Assembly: GCA_021788565.1 (NCBI GenBank)
Contig: JAJYKO010000414.1
Coordinates: 1 to 5,851, forward strand
DNA from: Chloroflexota bacterium
GTDB taxonomy: Bacteria; Chloroflexota; UBA6077
Direction: 5' to 3'
DNA length: 5,851 bases
Shown here: positions 5,559-5,851 of the stretch, one piece after another
Numbering within the stretch: the first letter of the stretch is position 1
Layout: every line of letters starts with the position of its first letter
Program-made: the position numbers and the translations under genes
The notes under the pieces: model-generated
Databases searched by the model: none
Seen by the model: only the letters and a program-made list of their open reading frames with translations
Told to the model about the DNA's origin: nothing

Positions 5559-5851
5559 ATGAAGTTGTTGTGGATGGTCATGGTTCTGGTTCTCGGTGTG
5601 GCAGGCACGGCCGTAACGGTGGCGGTGAGCATCGCAGAGGCGGCCCCAGCCCCAGAGTTCAAGCTCGGCTTCAGGGCGCTTGCAGATCAGATTCCGTCCG
5701 CAGTGGGACGGCCCCTGGAGAATGAGCACTTCGCGGCCAACGGGGACTCCCTCCAGCAGACAACCACGGGCCTCTTGGTGTGGAGAAAGGCCGACAACTC
5801 GACCGCCTTCACCAACGGGTCCGAGACCTGGGTTAACGGTCCAATGGGATT
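5559..5851 (+). CDS. Exported protein with a WRKADN-type module (3' end outside window)
   Basis: Only the first 97 codons are present and the gene runs off the right edge. Residues 1-28 look like a Sec signal peptide: a lysine at position 2, a hydrophobic core at about 3-25 and AEA before a likely cleavage after residue 28. The mature part begins APAPEF and continues with a compact module: FKLGFRALADQIP at 34-46, VGRPLENEHF at 49-58, GDSLQQTTTGLLVWRKADN at 62-80 and TAFTNGSETWVNGPMG at 82-97. From memory this module recurs in secreted proteins of Chloroflexota and some other bacteria, often next to other extracellular domains. Its function is not established to my knowledge. The start has GGGGGAG (5544-5550) at spacing 8. 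It is transcribed away from ksgA. Whatever follows downstream cannot be judged here. Confidence 0.82.
   Translation, partial: MKLLWMVMVLVLGVAGTAVTVAVSIAEAAPAPEFKLGFRALADQIPSAVGRPLENEHFAANGDSLQQTTTGLLVWRKADNSTAFTNGSETWVNGPMG

Overview
This window most likely comes from a moderately GC-rich bacterium, perhaps a member of Chloroflexota. Three things point there: the gene content (ksgA-ispE, a monofunctional proline dehydrogenase, a lutC plus fused lutB/lutA-type locus), the purine-rich Shine-Dalgarno sites, and a secreted protein carrying a WRKADN...FTNG...W.NGP module that I associate from memory with Chloroflexota. The phylum is an inference and has not been tested.

Layout, right to left, because five of the six recognisable genes are on the minus strand. 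At the right edge one plus-strand gene starts at 5559 and runs out of the window; it encodes an exported protein. The stretch 5018-5558 has no confident gene. It holds two inverted repeats (5089-5126 and 5478-5509) and a coding-like minus-strand segment of unknown identity (5138-5284). On the minus strand come ksgA (16S rRNA dimethyladenosine transferase) and ispE (CDP-methyl-erythritol kinase of the non-mevalonate isoprenoid pathway), coupled by a GTGA stop/start overlap. After a 158-base gap with a strong hairpin come proline dehydrogenase (3042-2116), a lutC-like LUD protein (1997-1455) and, 14 bases on, a broken lutB/lutA-type gene (1440-210). Bases 1-209 show no gene.

How the genes work together: ksgA and ispE are housekeeping genes and look translationally coupled. 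Proline dehydrogenase, lutC and lutB/A form a plausible catabolic set feeding electrons from proline and L-lactate (or a related 2-hydroxy acid) into the respiratory chain. The last member is damaged. Its LUD domain is joined out of frame to the final cysteine-rich (CCG-type) domain, the ferredoxin-type cluster region is absent, and a second, in-frame gap removes the expected CCGFGG segment. As read here it could not carry its usual Fe-S clusters. It is therefore either a decaying pseudogene or a mis-assembled sequence.

I see no phage, CRISPR, insertion-sequence, tRNA or rRNA signals, and no convincing new defence or mobile system. The points most worth a second look are the double lesion in lutB/A, the three hairpins or inverted repeats in the intergenic regions, and the exported WRKADN-module protein.
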